The position numbers were made by a program, and so were the translations under genes. Under the pieces are notes generated by a model that saw nothing but the letters and a program-made list of their open reading frames with translations, was not told the DNA's origin and made no database searches. Shown here piece after piece: positions 37,622 to 48,870 of a stretch of 64,000 bases of DNA. Each line of letters starts with the position of its first letter. Position 1 is the stretch's first letter. This stretch comes from Solea solea (Eukaryota > Chordata > Actinopteri > Pleuronectiformes > Soleidae): contig NC_081148.1 in assembly GCF_958295425.1 (NCBI RefSeq), positions 11,317,466-11,381,465 on the forward strand, read 5' to 3'.

Positions 37622-39109
37622 TTACAACTATTTGCAATGCTTTTATACACAAAGTGTGCATCTTTTGTTGCTACAGTGGATCTTTTTTTTGGCTTCTGGA
37701 AGAACATTTCCAGGGTCTCTTGATATGCAATATCAGACACATCAGGAACCATTTATCGTGATCCGCATGCAGGCTGCAAGATGGTCCGCCTGCAGCCTAT
37801 TGCGGATGTTTGTCTTGACCTGCAAATACATTAACTGTTAAGCTTGAAAAGTGATAGCTTAAATTACTGATAGCTTAAAGCAGCAAATCACATTGTGAGA
37901 GGTATTTTTTACCCTGTACATGGTGGAGAAGTCCCTCTCACAGTTTACACTGCTGACCGGGACCGTCCCTGCAATGGTAACCAGTAGACTTCATGGTTGG
38001 GTACAGGACACCAAACTCTTCATATTTGGAAGACAGGTCGGACATTATGGCCAGAAATTATGGACATTATGGCAAAAGTTCAATGATATGATTAACACAG
38101 AACAGCGTTCATGATAACGTTATGTGACAATATCAGGTTTTAAAGTTCAGGGAGTGTAGCTGCTTGTGGACCTATAATGCCAAATGCAGCCATGACTCCA
38201 ACCTCACTGAAACGCCTCTCGAGATGGGCAATGAGGCCATCCAAATATGGATCCATCACCTGATCAAACAGCAAGAAAAAAACGTCAGTAAACTATTACT
38301 GTAAATAAAACTGTGCAGCAACTAAATTGAAGTTACATCAATACAGTCAGCCGAAAGCTACATAATCATACCTGCGATTTAAATCTCTGCCAGTATTGCC
38401 GTCTGTCCCCTGAATCATCCTCTCCTCTTCTTTCTCTCTCCTGTTCAGCAGAGATGCTGAATGCCCCCAATCCCAAAGGGTCATCAAGACTTTGATTGAG
38501 CGTACTCACTTATGACCCAGGTTGCTGATCACCAGAAACTTTTATGCCTTTAATTAAGGCCAGGGTGACAGGGACCTGGAAAATTAACCAAATTGACTGA
38601 TGTGAAAAGATCAATTGCAATAACCTATTTTTATGCAAAATAAACATGAAAATAAAACATGGCGGCTGATTTGAGTTAGTAATGTTACCTGCTCTTTGAT
38701 TGCCAGGAACATGGCATCCTCTTTTTGGAAGAGTTTAGCGAGGCGTGCCAGGTGAGGGAGCACATCAGCTTGCAGGTGGAGGGCGGCAATGAAGGGATGG
38801 GTGGCAAGGAACGAGTACAGTCCCTTAGCAGTAGGACAAAGGGCTGAGAGAACAGTTTCCTCTCAGTTCCATAGCGATAGCGCGCACCACAGAGAAATTT
38901 ATATTGTCATTTTTTTTTCCGCATGAGAAATACAATGTGTGGCTGGAGTGCGTGACAAAAGACCGAAAAGCGTGACTGTCAGGCTCAATGCCAGATTTGA
39001 GAGCCCTACAACAGGTTTTCGACATTTACAGAAAACATTTTGCTGCCGGTCATCCGACTCTTTAAAACCAAACCATCTCCAAATCATTGAGCCATTGTTC
39101 TTTTGTTGA
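37622..39109 (-). pseudogene. Degenerate hAT-family (ZNF862/ZBED-like) transposase remnant with intron-like gaps
   Basis: On the minus strand, parts of a hAT transposase appear in the right order. A BED-finger start at 39109-38960 reads GSMIWRWFGFKESD and VFCKCRKPV, with one residue missing from the usual CxxC. A central piece at 38830-38560 includes LHLQADVLPHLARLAKLFQK. A later piece includes MDPYLDGLIAHLERRF. The dimerisation end includes TVPVSSVNCERDFSTMYR, then VKTNIRNRLQADHL and DVSDIAYQETLEMFF. Two gaps have GT-AG ends: 38260-38371 and 37820-37912. Their removal keeps family similarity unbroken. However, the frame shifts near 37990 (before LLVTIAGTVPV) and again after TINGS near 37750, and most of the catalytic core is missing. 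I therefore call it a dead transposon-derived copy. An expressed, heavily spliced host gene is less likely. Confidence 0.7.
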
Positions 39110-39800
39110 CTGACCAACTAATGACCAATTCCTAAGACAAAGATTAAGATTGAGGGTATGCCCTTGGTGTGAATAATATTTTTCAGGGCTGCCACTGCTG
39201 TAGGTGTGTGTTCACGTGTTTGTTAGTGTGTACGCCAGTGCGGAGATCCACCCATTGTAAAACGGTGAAGAAAATGAAATGAAGAAAATCGCTTAAATAA
39301 GATCAAGAACATCATTACTTATTAATAAATATATTGTAGGGGAAACACTGAACCCTATTATACGACTAATATATTAATGTGATTGTTATGAATTGCTACA
39401 AATCACATTTGTTACAAAACAAGTGTCTTTCATGTCCTGTTTTTTTTATTTTCATTATTGTTTTCATTTTTATTAACACTTAATTGTGTTCACAAGTAGA
39501 TACATATGTAACAGATGTAACACTGTCTATTGTACATGAGCTGTGGTGAATGCCATGTACTTTAAATTTAGGCCAAATCAGAAGATATAGTTTCGCTGAT
39601 GGAGGATACAGTATATAAAAAAAAGAGTAACAAAAATATAATTAGCAGGAAGCCACTCTTCAATTGCAACAAATGAAATGGTTCAGCTATGATTGAATTT
39701 ATATTTCTTTATATATCAAATATCAGTTATCAACTTAGAATTTAGCAATAAACAACCTCAGTTGTAAATAACAAAATAAAACAAATTTACAATATGAACA

Positions 39801-40180
39801 GGGCCACACGGTGGTGTAGTGGTTAGCACTCTCGCCTTGCAGCGAGAAGACCCGGGTTCGAGCCCCGGTTGGAACAAGGGCCTTTCTGCATGGAGTTTGC
39901 ATGTTCTCCCCGTGTGTGCGTGGGTTCTCTCCGGGTACTCCGGCTTCCTCCCACGGTCCAAAAACATGCAATGTGGGGATAGGTAAATTGGACACTCCAA
40001 ATTGACCATAGGAGTGAGTGTGAGAGTGACTGGTTGTTTGTCTCTATCTGTGTGTGGCCCTGCGATGGACTGGCGAACTGTCCAGGGTGTACCCCGCCTA
40101 TCGCCCGATGTAGCTGAGATTGGCACAGCACCCCCCGCGACCCTCTGGCAGAGGATAAAGCGGTAGATGATGACTGACTG
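39801..40180 (+). mobile_element. tRNA-derived SINE, full length, with 12-bp target duplication
   Basis: The head contains polymerase III box A-like TGGTGTAGTGGTTAGCAC and box B-like GGTTCGAGCCC, typical of a tRNA-derived promoter. The body carries the phrase gcatgttctccccgtgtgtg, common to a widespread fish SINE family. It ends in a TGAC-type tail. Flanking ACAATATGAACA occurs perfectly at 39789-39800 and 40181-40192, which marks the insertion ends. The open frames across it on the minus strand are artefacts. Confidence 0.88.
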
Positions 40181-40352
40181 ACAATATGAACAAAGAAGTA
40201 ACGCTGTTCAAAGTGCAAATAAAATAAAAAAATGGCCCAAAGTAATAAAGTCAACCGTCCAGATAAGTTAGTGTCCACAGTTCATCAGTGTATGTGTATT
40301 AGTCCTTCAATGTATGGTTGTGTATTTGGTGATGTTGTAATTGTTCATCTAC

Positions 40353-40444
40353 CTGGGTGGCGCTTTCTCCAGATGCTCAATGAAGCTGCTTCCGACGTCA
40401 CACGCCTGTAAGCCGGTGTTTTGCTCCACGTTCCTCGGTCCGGG
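40353..40444 (-). other. Possible exon upstream of the hAT remnant
   Basis: On the minus strand, 92 bases lie between a ttag acceptor and the donor gtagat and stay open in one frame (including SSFIEHLEKAPP). Joined to the cag acceptor at 39110-39112, the frame runs into the BED-finger stretch without a stop. A further donor-like site (CTCCG then gtgagt) at 40959-40964 could end a non-coding first exon. This is suggestive only; the polypyrimidine tract is weak. Confidence 0.3.
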
Positions 40445-41810
40445 CTAACCATCAGAATCGATTCATACGCCAAAAAGCAGCAGTTTATCATTATTATTAT
40501 TGTTTATCTCTTTTTAATCTTAATTCAATGAACGTGAACCATTCACAGTGACAGTGTATTGTATAATACATATTGTTAAATGTTCTTAACGTTTACCATA
40601 CATATCATAGCTCAATTACGTTTGAGAATGATACAGTAAATGATTGTCTCTCAATAACACAAAACTGCAGGTTCGTTTAGCTTTGTAGCATTAGCTCACA
40701 ATAGCACAGGTCAAATATCAGTAACACCAATAGCCAAATTGCTAACACATAGAACTAGTTCGATTAACACAAGACAATTATCCACACAGAAATACAAAAT
40801 AACCACATTCTCCCAACACACTCTTATATACTTCCGGTTGGTTTTAAAAACAATTTCAGAAGCATAACGGCACATAATAATGATATATCCATGAAATGAG
40901 TGGGTAATAACCCGTGTCGGTAGCCGCTAGCATGCTATGCTAAGCGTTAATGGTTACTACTCACCGGAGTTTTCTCTCGACAAAAGATAAAACGGCGATG
41001 TCCGGCAAACCAAAAACCTTCTCACAGGTGCGGATATTTTTCAGAATCAATAACAAAACAAAGTTTTATCCACTCTTCATCTAATTATCAACATTAACTT
41101 GCTCTCTCAGTCCTAACGTGTCCGTTCTCGTTGGTGTTGGTGCAAGAAAAAAACTGACGAGCCGGGAAAAAACAAAGGAACTGTGACCGTGAGTATCGCT
41201 TGTGTGTGATTAATGCGCACCCTGCTGGTGAAAATAAGCAACTACTACAAAATAAAAACTCGTTAAGTATTGTTTTTGGTGGCTCTGTGTGTCTGTGTGT
41301 GCGTGTGTTTTTCCGCACTTGCTGCACTTGCCACTAAGACCAACAGAGGGCGCCAGAGGCTTGCTGCGTGAATGGGGTGAAGTCTGCTATCTCTGATTGC
41401 CTTGTTTAGACTGTATAGCTCAACATTGTTAAACTCCAAAAAAACTGTAAAGAGCGTTATCCATACAAAAAAAAGAAAAGAATATAAGACAAAAAGGGAA
41501 CCATAATATAAGAATAACTGGAGTTCCCCTGCATTAACCCTCAGAGTCCCCTCCCCAGTCCGTCCCTCCCGCCCATTCTCAGACACTGAGCTTCTTGCTC
41601 AACTAATGTTTTCATGAGGAAAGTAGGCGCAACCAGAGCAGGAGAGAGAGAGAACGCAGGGAAAACAGAGGGAAACCTGTGAAGGAGTGACATCGTTTAG
41701 TTTTCACTCTGTTCCTGAAAGAGATTTGGGAATTCTCTCTTTTCTTTTGCTTTCCTCGCACGCTCTTTGTCACCAGCTGTCCTCCAGGATTCACTTCCCT
41801 CCTCCTCACT

Positions 41811-44800
41811 ATGATTCGAACCCCCACCTTCTCGATTGGACTCCTCCTCCTCCTGATTGGCTACACCGCAGCAGGTAAGAGAGCTGAGGTTTGTGCAGGG
41901 GTCACAGGTCATAGAGGGGAAGGGACAGAGGACGCACAGCTGTGTGGAGCTGAGTGCCTCAGCATGTTGTAGACATGTTGAAGATGTTCTACTAGAGCAG
42001 ATGATTTATTGACCAGTGTAGAGAATTTTCTGTTGAGTCTATTCAAAGCGATATATCTTATTTTTTTCCACGACACAATACATGTTCTATGTTTCACAGT
42101 CTGAAAACACAACTGTACATAGGATCTCTTCGTGTTTGGGGTTTTTGCCAGAACATCTGTTCCTAATTTGACTGCAGCTCTGGCTACACTTAATCTAATA
42201 TACTGTCAGCATAGTTTCACTTCATCTGTTATGTTCACGCACGGTCCAGCTTCACTGGTTTTAGCTTTGTTTACCAGCAACACTGTACTCCAGTGGAAAT
42301 ACACAAAAATGTGCATCAATCAACCGGAGCCAGATCTGTGAGTGACGGCCGGCCTCGAGTGGGATTTACACTGACTTCAGGGAGTACACACACAAAAGCA
42401 TTTAGCCTCGTTTATTTTTACTTAAAAGTCACAGTACATCAAGATTTTACTGTTCTCAAGATAATTATGTGAAACAAAAACAGATCTGCAATGAACAACA
42501 ACAACTGCAGATGTAAAACTCATGTTTTCTCATGTAAACTCGTGAATTCCTTGCTCGTAAAACGTGTGGTTCGGATGTGAACTTTGCCGAGTGCTGTTGA
42601 AGGGTCACTTTGAAAATAGGAATTGATTTATTTGGCCAAAGGTTATAAAGTGCAGTAAACATGGGGTTGGTGTTGAAGTACAGAGGTGTTGAACTGCGCT
42701 TTTGAATCACTCAGTCAGCTTCAGTGAGCAACTGAAGCATTTCAAAAATGAACGCTGACGTACGTTGAAGCCTCCGGGGGGGACACACTGAAGTGAGTCT
42801 GCACTCTAAGCAGTTCAACTAAATGCAGATTAAGTGATGTGCAAACAGCTCATTTGCATATGGAGATTGTTTTCACTCCGTTCAAGAAGGGAGGTATGTG
42901 TGTGCGGCACACAAGGCTGAAAATGCAGTAAAAAAAAACAACAATAATCAGGAAAAAAGCTGAATTGTTATTTCTCATAGTTGAAGGGACATTGATGACT
43001 GCCGTAAAGATGCTGTAGTAACAAGATGCCAGTAAGGACACAGGTACTGATGCTGTCTTGTGTCACATTAAACCTGCAGATAACAGTTGAAAGATATTTG
43101 AATAAAGAATAGTGAAAGCAATATACATGTGATGATGTCATTTTTCCCCCCAACACTACGCCAACATCATAACAACGACCGTAAATTAAAAAAAAAATAT
43201 ATTGAGTAGCCACCAGGGGAGATTCCACTTGTTACAAAATATAACTCAGTTTGAATGATAGTCTATGAGGAAATGACCGCACTTCATCTACAACATCAGC
43301 TGTTTATTGACAGTTTGGTCTTCTTCAATAGCATATGATGTAAAATTTGTAATTACGTTGGTGGTACTGTCCAATAAACTTCCTTATGCGTGGATCAAAA
43401 TGACGATATATCGTCGTCCTTCCTCCTGAAATATGATTATCGATGCTGCATGTGTTGGTTTTCTTCAGTTAGACAGATATCGTGATATGATTGTCTTGCG
43501 ATTATATTGATTTTCACAGAATCGCTGTATGGTGATATTATTGGTATCGTGGACCATGTATCGTATCGTCCTGTGATTCCCAGCCCTAAACATGACACGG
43601 GCCAAATCCCGATTCTGGAGGCTTCACAACCAGTTGCTGCTTTGCACTGAATGATTTATTTGAGCCATAAATGTGTGTCTATGTTTTGCTCCTGAGTTGC
43701 AAATCTGAGGAAGAACAGTTAAAACATTTAATCTCAAAGCTTGGTTTGGATCCCAACAGTGTTGTCAAACTAAAGCTCTGACCTGCACTGACTTCTCAGT
43801 CCTGTCCTCTCTCCTGCAGAGTTATGTCAGTGCACACGGTCATTCATCTGAGGTGGAGTCAGTGAATTAGATCATCACATATTTGCTTTGCCTGTGTGTG
43901 CACAGGAGTAACAAGAAAACATAACCAGGAGCAAATGCCTCCATGTAACAGGTAACATCTGCATCGGCCACATCACAGTAATCACATTTGTATTTTATAT
44001 CGCACGCCGTGTCCTCTTCCTTAAGGAGCAAATTGTGTGTTTTTACACGCACTGATCACACAAACGCACATTGACACTTCATAAGGAAGCACAGCTGTGG
44101 TTTTGTTGGGGGGGGGAGAATGTTAGAGCCCAGTTTAAGCTGATGTGGAAACCAGCAGGACATTCTCTTACAGCTGAAGATTCTTGTTGTTATTGTGATG
44201 CAAAAAACATGATCTACCTCCAGATCCTGCATAGGGAAATATATCCAAGTGTTTTTGCAGACTCCTGATTATTCATCTGTTGCTGCCAATGGAGTAAATG
44301 TGCCCGAGTGAGACACCGGTGGATTTACTGCACTTTTCCATGCGTCTGTATCCTGTATGTTGTGAGCTTGGCACCCCTCCAGCCAGTGTAATGGAGCTTG
44401 TAAAAGTGTTTCCACGGGATGTCGTTCGCAAAATCAGGGCAGAATGATGCACGGGCACGGCTGCACATGTGAGGACAATGTGCAGAATTAGATATGAGAA
44501 TCATTTTCTGGCTGTTTATTGCTCAGGGAACAAGCGTCTCTGTGGTGCACTTAGTGACTCATTACGATGGATTTTGTTTGAGGCAGATTCTTGTTAAAGT
44601 AAAATCATGAAAGATGAGTTTAAAGTGTCTTTTAATAACCTCTACCTGATTTTATTCCGACTTCACTTCAGATGTGAACATGGGGACATTTTTCAGCACT
44701 GGACAAACCTCAGCCTGTGTTTACTTGACAGCAGACTTAATGCCAGGTGTTTTTGTCCTCACATTAACATTTCCACATGTGCACCCATGTGAAGCTCTGT

Positions 44801-46430
44801 TTTCCAAAAGGGAAAATCACAGAGGGGAGGACAAGCTGAGTAATAACAGAGCTTTGAGAGTGTAGGAAAAGCTTAAGAATTAAGACTTTCTCATTGTGCT
44901 CAAATATGTGTCCAAGTTGAGAAGTCTCAGTTAGGATTTGCTGATTTATATGTGGAAGTTAACAGTGTATTCAATTCAGATACATGTACAACATTATAAT
45001 AGTTTTTTATTAATTTTGACTCTTTTTTAAAAAAAATTGTTAGTTTTAATTCATTTTTAGAGCGGGCTTGCTAGTTTTAATTAGTTTTTGTCTTTTGTAA
45101 ATGCTTAGTTTTTATTAGTTTTAGTGTTAGTGTAGAGGTTTTTTTTGTAGGTCATAATAAGTATTGTGTGTCATAAAAACCCCAGGAAAAGATGCCATTT
45201 TAAAACTGTATAAGGACAGATGAACAACCGTCTCTGAAACACATATAACTAATAAAAGATAAGTCGACTAGAAAGTAGCCAAAAATCACGTAGCCAACAA
45301 ACTAAACACACATGAACATAACAACATAAATAATAATAATAATAATAATGAATAACTCTCACATTGTTTGTGAGTCAGGAGTCGCAGGAGTAAAAACATG
45401 AGCAAAATTAAAAAACCCAATAAAAGACCAGAGGTTTGATTCACTTGGATGAACCGACTCAACCCAATTAACTAAATAACACATTGTAAACAAAAACAAA
45501 TTAAAAACAAAAGCATTTTGAAAACCTTTCAAAATGCCGGCAGAGGAAACATAAATACACTTCATATGAAGCCGAAGGGATTATGTATGAAAAAAAATTA
45601 CAAAGACGAAAACTAAGCACATTTTCGACTACAAGTTTTATAAACACAATTCAGTTTCAGTGAGTTATCGTTGTTTTTTTTTCCTCTAGTTTTTATTTTT
45701 ATTTTATTTTTTTTTTTCAATTTTAGTTTTCTGTCATTTGGTTAGTTTCCCTTAACTGTAATAACCTTGTACCTGCACTGGTGTGTTTTTCAGGTCATGA
45801 GCCTGATGTTCAGCCTCGAACGGTGCGTTCAAGCGTCTGCCAAGAGCACACAAGCCTGCACAACCGGCTGGATGCAGTGGAGAAGGTGCGTGTATCACAT
45901 TCAGCCCTCAGCAGTTTGAAATCAACAGGATTGGATAGATTTTTTTCCCCCCTTTGGTTATCAATTGTCAACATTTTGTGTCCAGTTTGAGACTGAGGGA
46001 AAAGAACATTTCCTTTTAGAGACTGAATGTTATCAGAGCCACGACTCTGCGACCCTTATTGTGCTTTCCATTTCTCAACTTTGTCCGATAACACTCCACA
46101 GTCATCTCTCCTGAAAGACCCCAGACTTGCTCTGGCTTTATCATACAGGCTGTTTGTGTAGCTGTAATATTCATTAAAAATTTGAATGTTGATTGTTTTA
46201 TTCATGACCAATAATTATATTATTCATGCCACAACTTATTAATGTATTGTATGAATGCCATGCACACTATTATGTCCTTTTGTCCCCTGCAGAAAGTGGA
46301 GGACACTGTTGGGGAACTGGAGGTTGAGCTCGTTGCTCTTCTAGATGACATTCAGGACCCGCAGTGGCGCCCCCTGTTGGAAAATGCAGGAAAGACAGTG
46401 GACATACTGGAGGAACCAGTGCTAAACTAG
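41811..46430 (+). CDS. plac9: plac9, small secreted protein
   Basis: Coding exons are 41811-41874, 45794-45885 and 46293-46430, giving 97 residues, the same length as human PLAC9 as I recall it. Donors are gtaaga and gtgcgt; acceptors are tttttcag and cccctgcag. Residues 1-21 form a signal peptide with a leucine core (IGLLLLLLIGYTAAG). Mature features are SSVCQEHTSLHNRLDAVEKK and VEDTVGELEVELVALLD, a heptad-like helical stretch. The CxxH..RLD.(V/M)E..VE.TV pattern matches the mammalian protein. PLAC9 is described as a small secreted factor enriched in placenta, and its role in fish is unknown. A poly(A)-like ATTAAA lies near 46559. The long first intron (3.9 kb) is mostly AT-rich and holds a hAT-like repeat remnant. 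Confidence 0.93.
43401..43587 (+). repeat. hAT-like repeat remnant in plac9 intron 1
   Basis: Repeated atatcg/cgatat motifs (acgatatatcgtcgtcc, gatatcgtgatatga, gtatcgtatcgtcc) end in cccagccctaaa, a terminus resembling hAT-type CAGGGCTGGG ends. The left end is not clear. Confidence 0.4.
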
Positions 46431-48120
46431 GAAGAAGGGGTTCAACAAGGCTCTTGACATGTACTTTGGATTATCTCTGTGACTTAACATAATGATTTTT
46501 TTTTTTTAGTAAGAAATAGTTTTAAATCTGTAACTTTACATCAAAATGACATTTTTATATTAAACAAAGTAGTTCTTTGCACAAAGCCAAGCTTGTAGCC
46601 GTTTTTTTTACTACAATCTACAAATTCTACCCCTGCTCTTCACTGCCCTCTGCTGTTCATTGATAGAATTTGCCTCTTGTGCCACATCTAAGTTAAAAAA
46701 AAACTACACCTACACAGATGTAAAATGACTGGAAGGAGTTTTATTGTTTTATCAAAGCAGTAAAAGCAGCATGTTTTCAACACACAGAGCATTTTCAGTA
46801 CACTTTCACCGATTCCCTGTTTTCAAAACAAAAAACAATCCTAGAGCACAAGAACATTATGCAATTATAGGATCACGAGGAGGAAACGAGTGGCGTACGT
46901 CTCATTTTCTTCTCGACCGCTTTTTCCTCAACAGGGCTCTGAGTTTCAAACTGTACCCACAGAGGTAATAATATATCTACATTATGGTATGCCCTGTGAG
47001 TCGTTAGGGGACATGCTGTTGCTGGTCAAACACTAGCACAATGCCTTATTGAAACACCTAACAGCATCCAGAACGTTAACACACAAAGAAATGTGTCAGA
47101 AGGGTTTGCAAGCATGGTCCAATTAGAAACAATCACTGATATCAAAGAAAAAAGTACTGTAACTTAAAGCTACGCTTAAATTAACCGTCAACGTCAGGTT
47201 TTTTTTTTGTTTTTTTTTAATCATTTAACAGATAACATATAATTTACACCACCGCTTCAAAGCTATGTTCATTCTCATGGTGTGTGTAGTCTTATTTAAT
47301 GATTTATTTAAAGTCACCGAGCTCTCTTTTCCACAAATGGAGAGTGATTTAATAGCAAATTCAGCAAATTCCACGTCGGAGTAAAAACCCGCCAAAGTTC
47401 CAGCGTCTTCTCCCGTTGCTGTACAAACATTAATGCAACACTTAACCCACGGCAGAGCATCACACACAGCTGCTGACTCCATTCTACTCATACAGCAAAG
47501 GTACGAGTCTCTACAGGCTATACGGGAAGACAACGTCAGGACGCCATACGATACTGCATATCTAAAAAAAAATATCATGCAGTCCTTGTGACACTGGGAT
47601 TAGACGACTTTGTACAGTTTTAAAAATCACAAAACTCACTGTCCAGAAATAGTCACACAGGTCAGTTATACTCTAATTTGGACTGTGTCAGTAATCTGTT
47701 AAGTATCAAGGTATGCTATTACCAAACGCTTGTGCATGCACAAATCAGCCGGTCAGGCTCAAGCTCACAGCTTTGGCAAAAACAGGCTTATACTGTAAAG
47801 GTGCATGCAAAAAGCTTGAAAGAATTAACGTCCTTGTATAGTTTAGGCAAACCTGGAAGATGTTACCTTATATCCCTTTAAAGAAGCTTCTTATAATCTA
47901 ATCATGATGTATGGTGTTATTAAAAACAGATCTATATTTTGGGAAGTATGCTTCTCTGCTGTCTTTCTGAGGATGAAATGACAAGATTCTGACCACTAAT
48001 GACCTCAGTGTTTTTTTTTTTTAACTGCTTTAGACTTTAACACTGTTAAATATGTTTGAATAAACGTATTAGAAACGCAAAACCATTTGGTTTTAAATGT
48101 ATATATCATTTTATATACTT

Positions 48121-48185
48121 AAGGCAAGGGTCCTGCTGTGCACCACCTTACCCTGCCATGTTTCTATAGCAGCTCGAACAAACGT
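48121..48185 (+). repeat. Unnamed interspersed repeat (ctatagcag family)
   Basis: Shares the ordered blocks aggcaagg, tgct and tttctatagcag with 30611-30680. It lies just outside the inverted-repeat element that follows. Confidence 0.45.
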
Positions 48186-48295
48186 GCATTTCGTGCTTCG
48201 AACCGAAGGCTTACGACGCAAAGAGAACACAAAAGCTGTGCATAAACCAATGTAAAAGAAGGTGACAATGGCAGAGAGAACAGGAGAGTGAAATG

Positions 48296-48708
48296 GCGTG
48301 TTTCCACCGCCTCCGCACGGCGCGGCGAAGTTGCGTTTCCGCTAGCGTAGTACCTGGTACCAGGTCCTTTTTATCGTACCTGCTCTGACGAGGTTCCAAG
48401 CACGCTGACACCAAATTCAAGCCGAACAATGCCGAACTGTTGATAGTTAACAGTTAAAAATCTCCAACAATTACCAGGGAAATGTCTAAAATCTCAATAT
48501 TTAACAGAGGAGTGTGGCGTATTTAGCGTCAGCACTGCTGATTGCGACCGGCATCACAAACCCTGCCGCTGTATTTCAGTCCAGTGACTGCGTCAGACGG
48601 AGTCTGTGCTCCAGGCATGGAGGAAGTACTGAACAAATAGTTTTAATTAACTGATTCTAATGATTCTAATGACACTGAAAACAACCGCTTTACAAGTCAC
48701 TAGTCACT

Positions 48709-48739
<31 letters not shown>

Positions 48740-48870
48740 CGGGGTGTAAAACGAATGTTTCATGCAGCCGTGCAGCGATGACTCCGCCCACGTTGAGTTT
48801 TATTTTCGTAGTGGAAAACCAAACTAAACCGCGCCGTGGCGAGGCGAGCTGGGACTATAGTGGAAAAGGG
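48296..48870. repeat. GC-rich inverted-repeat (MITE-like) element
   Basis: The left end reads gtgtttccaccgcctccgca followed by cggcgcggcg. The right end, complemented, reads cccttttccactatagtccc and then cgccacggcgcgg. The shared order (tttccac, cctc/cgcc, acggcgcgg) makes imperfect terminal inverted repeats. Inside lies the 12-bp palindrome CCTGGTACCAGG (48353-48364). It resembles an abundant teleost repeat, but I cannot name it and find no clear target duplication. Confidence 0.55.

Noticed and set aside
39801..39875. A functional tRNA gene
   Set aside because: Box A and box B are present, but they form the head of a 380-bp SINE with target duplications. A true tRNA cloverleaf with a proper acceptor stem is not formed.
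39823..40278. Minus-strand open frame of 151 codons
   Set aside because: It runs through the SINE in antisense and has no family resemblance.
40998..41027. Possible plus-strand first exon (ATG plus nine codons, then gtgcgg)
   Set aside because: No downstream exon in phase was recognised, and plac9 has a good signal-peptide start at 41811.
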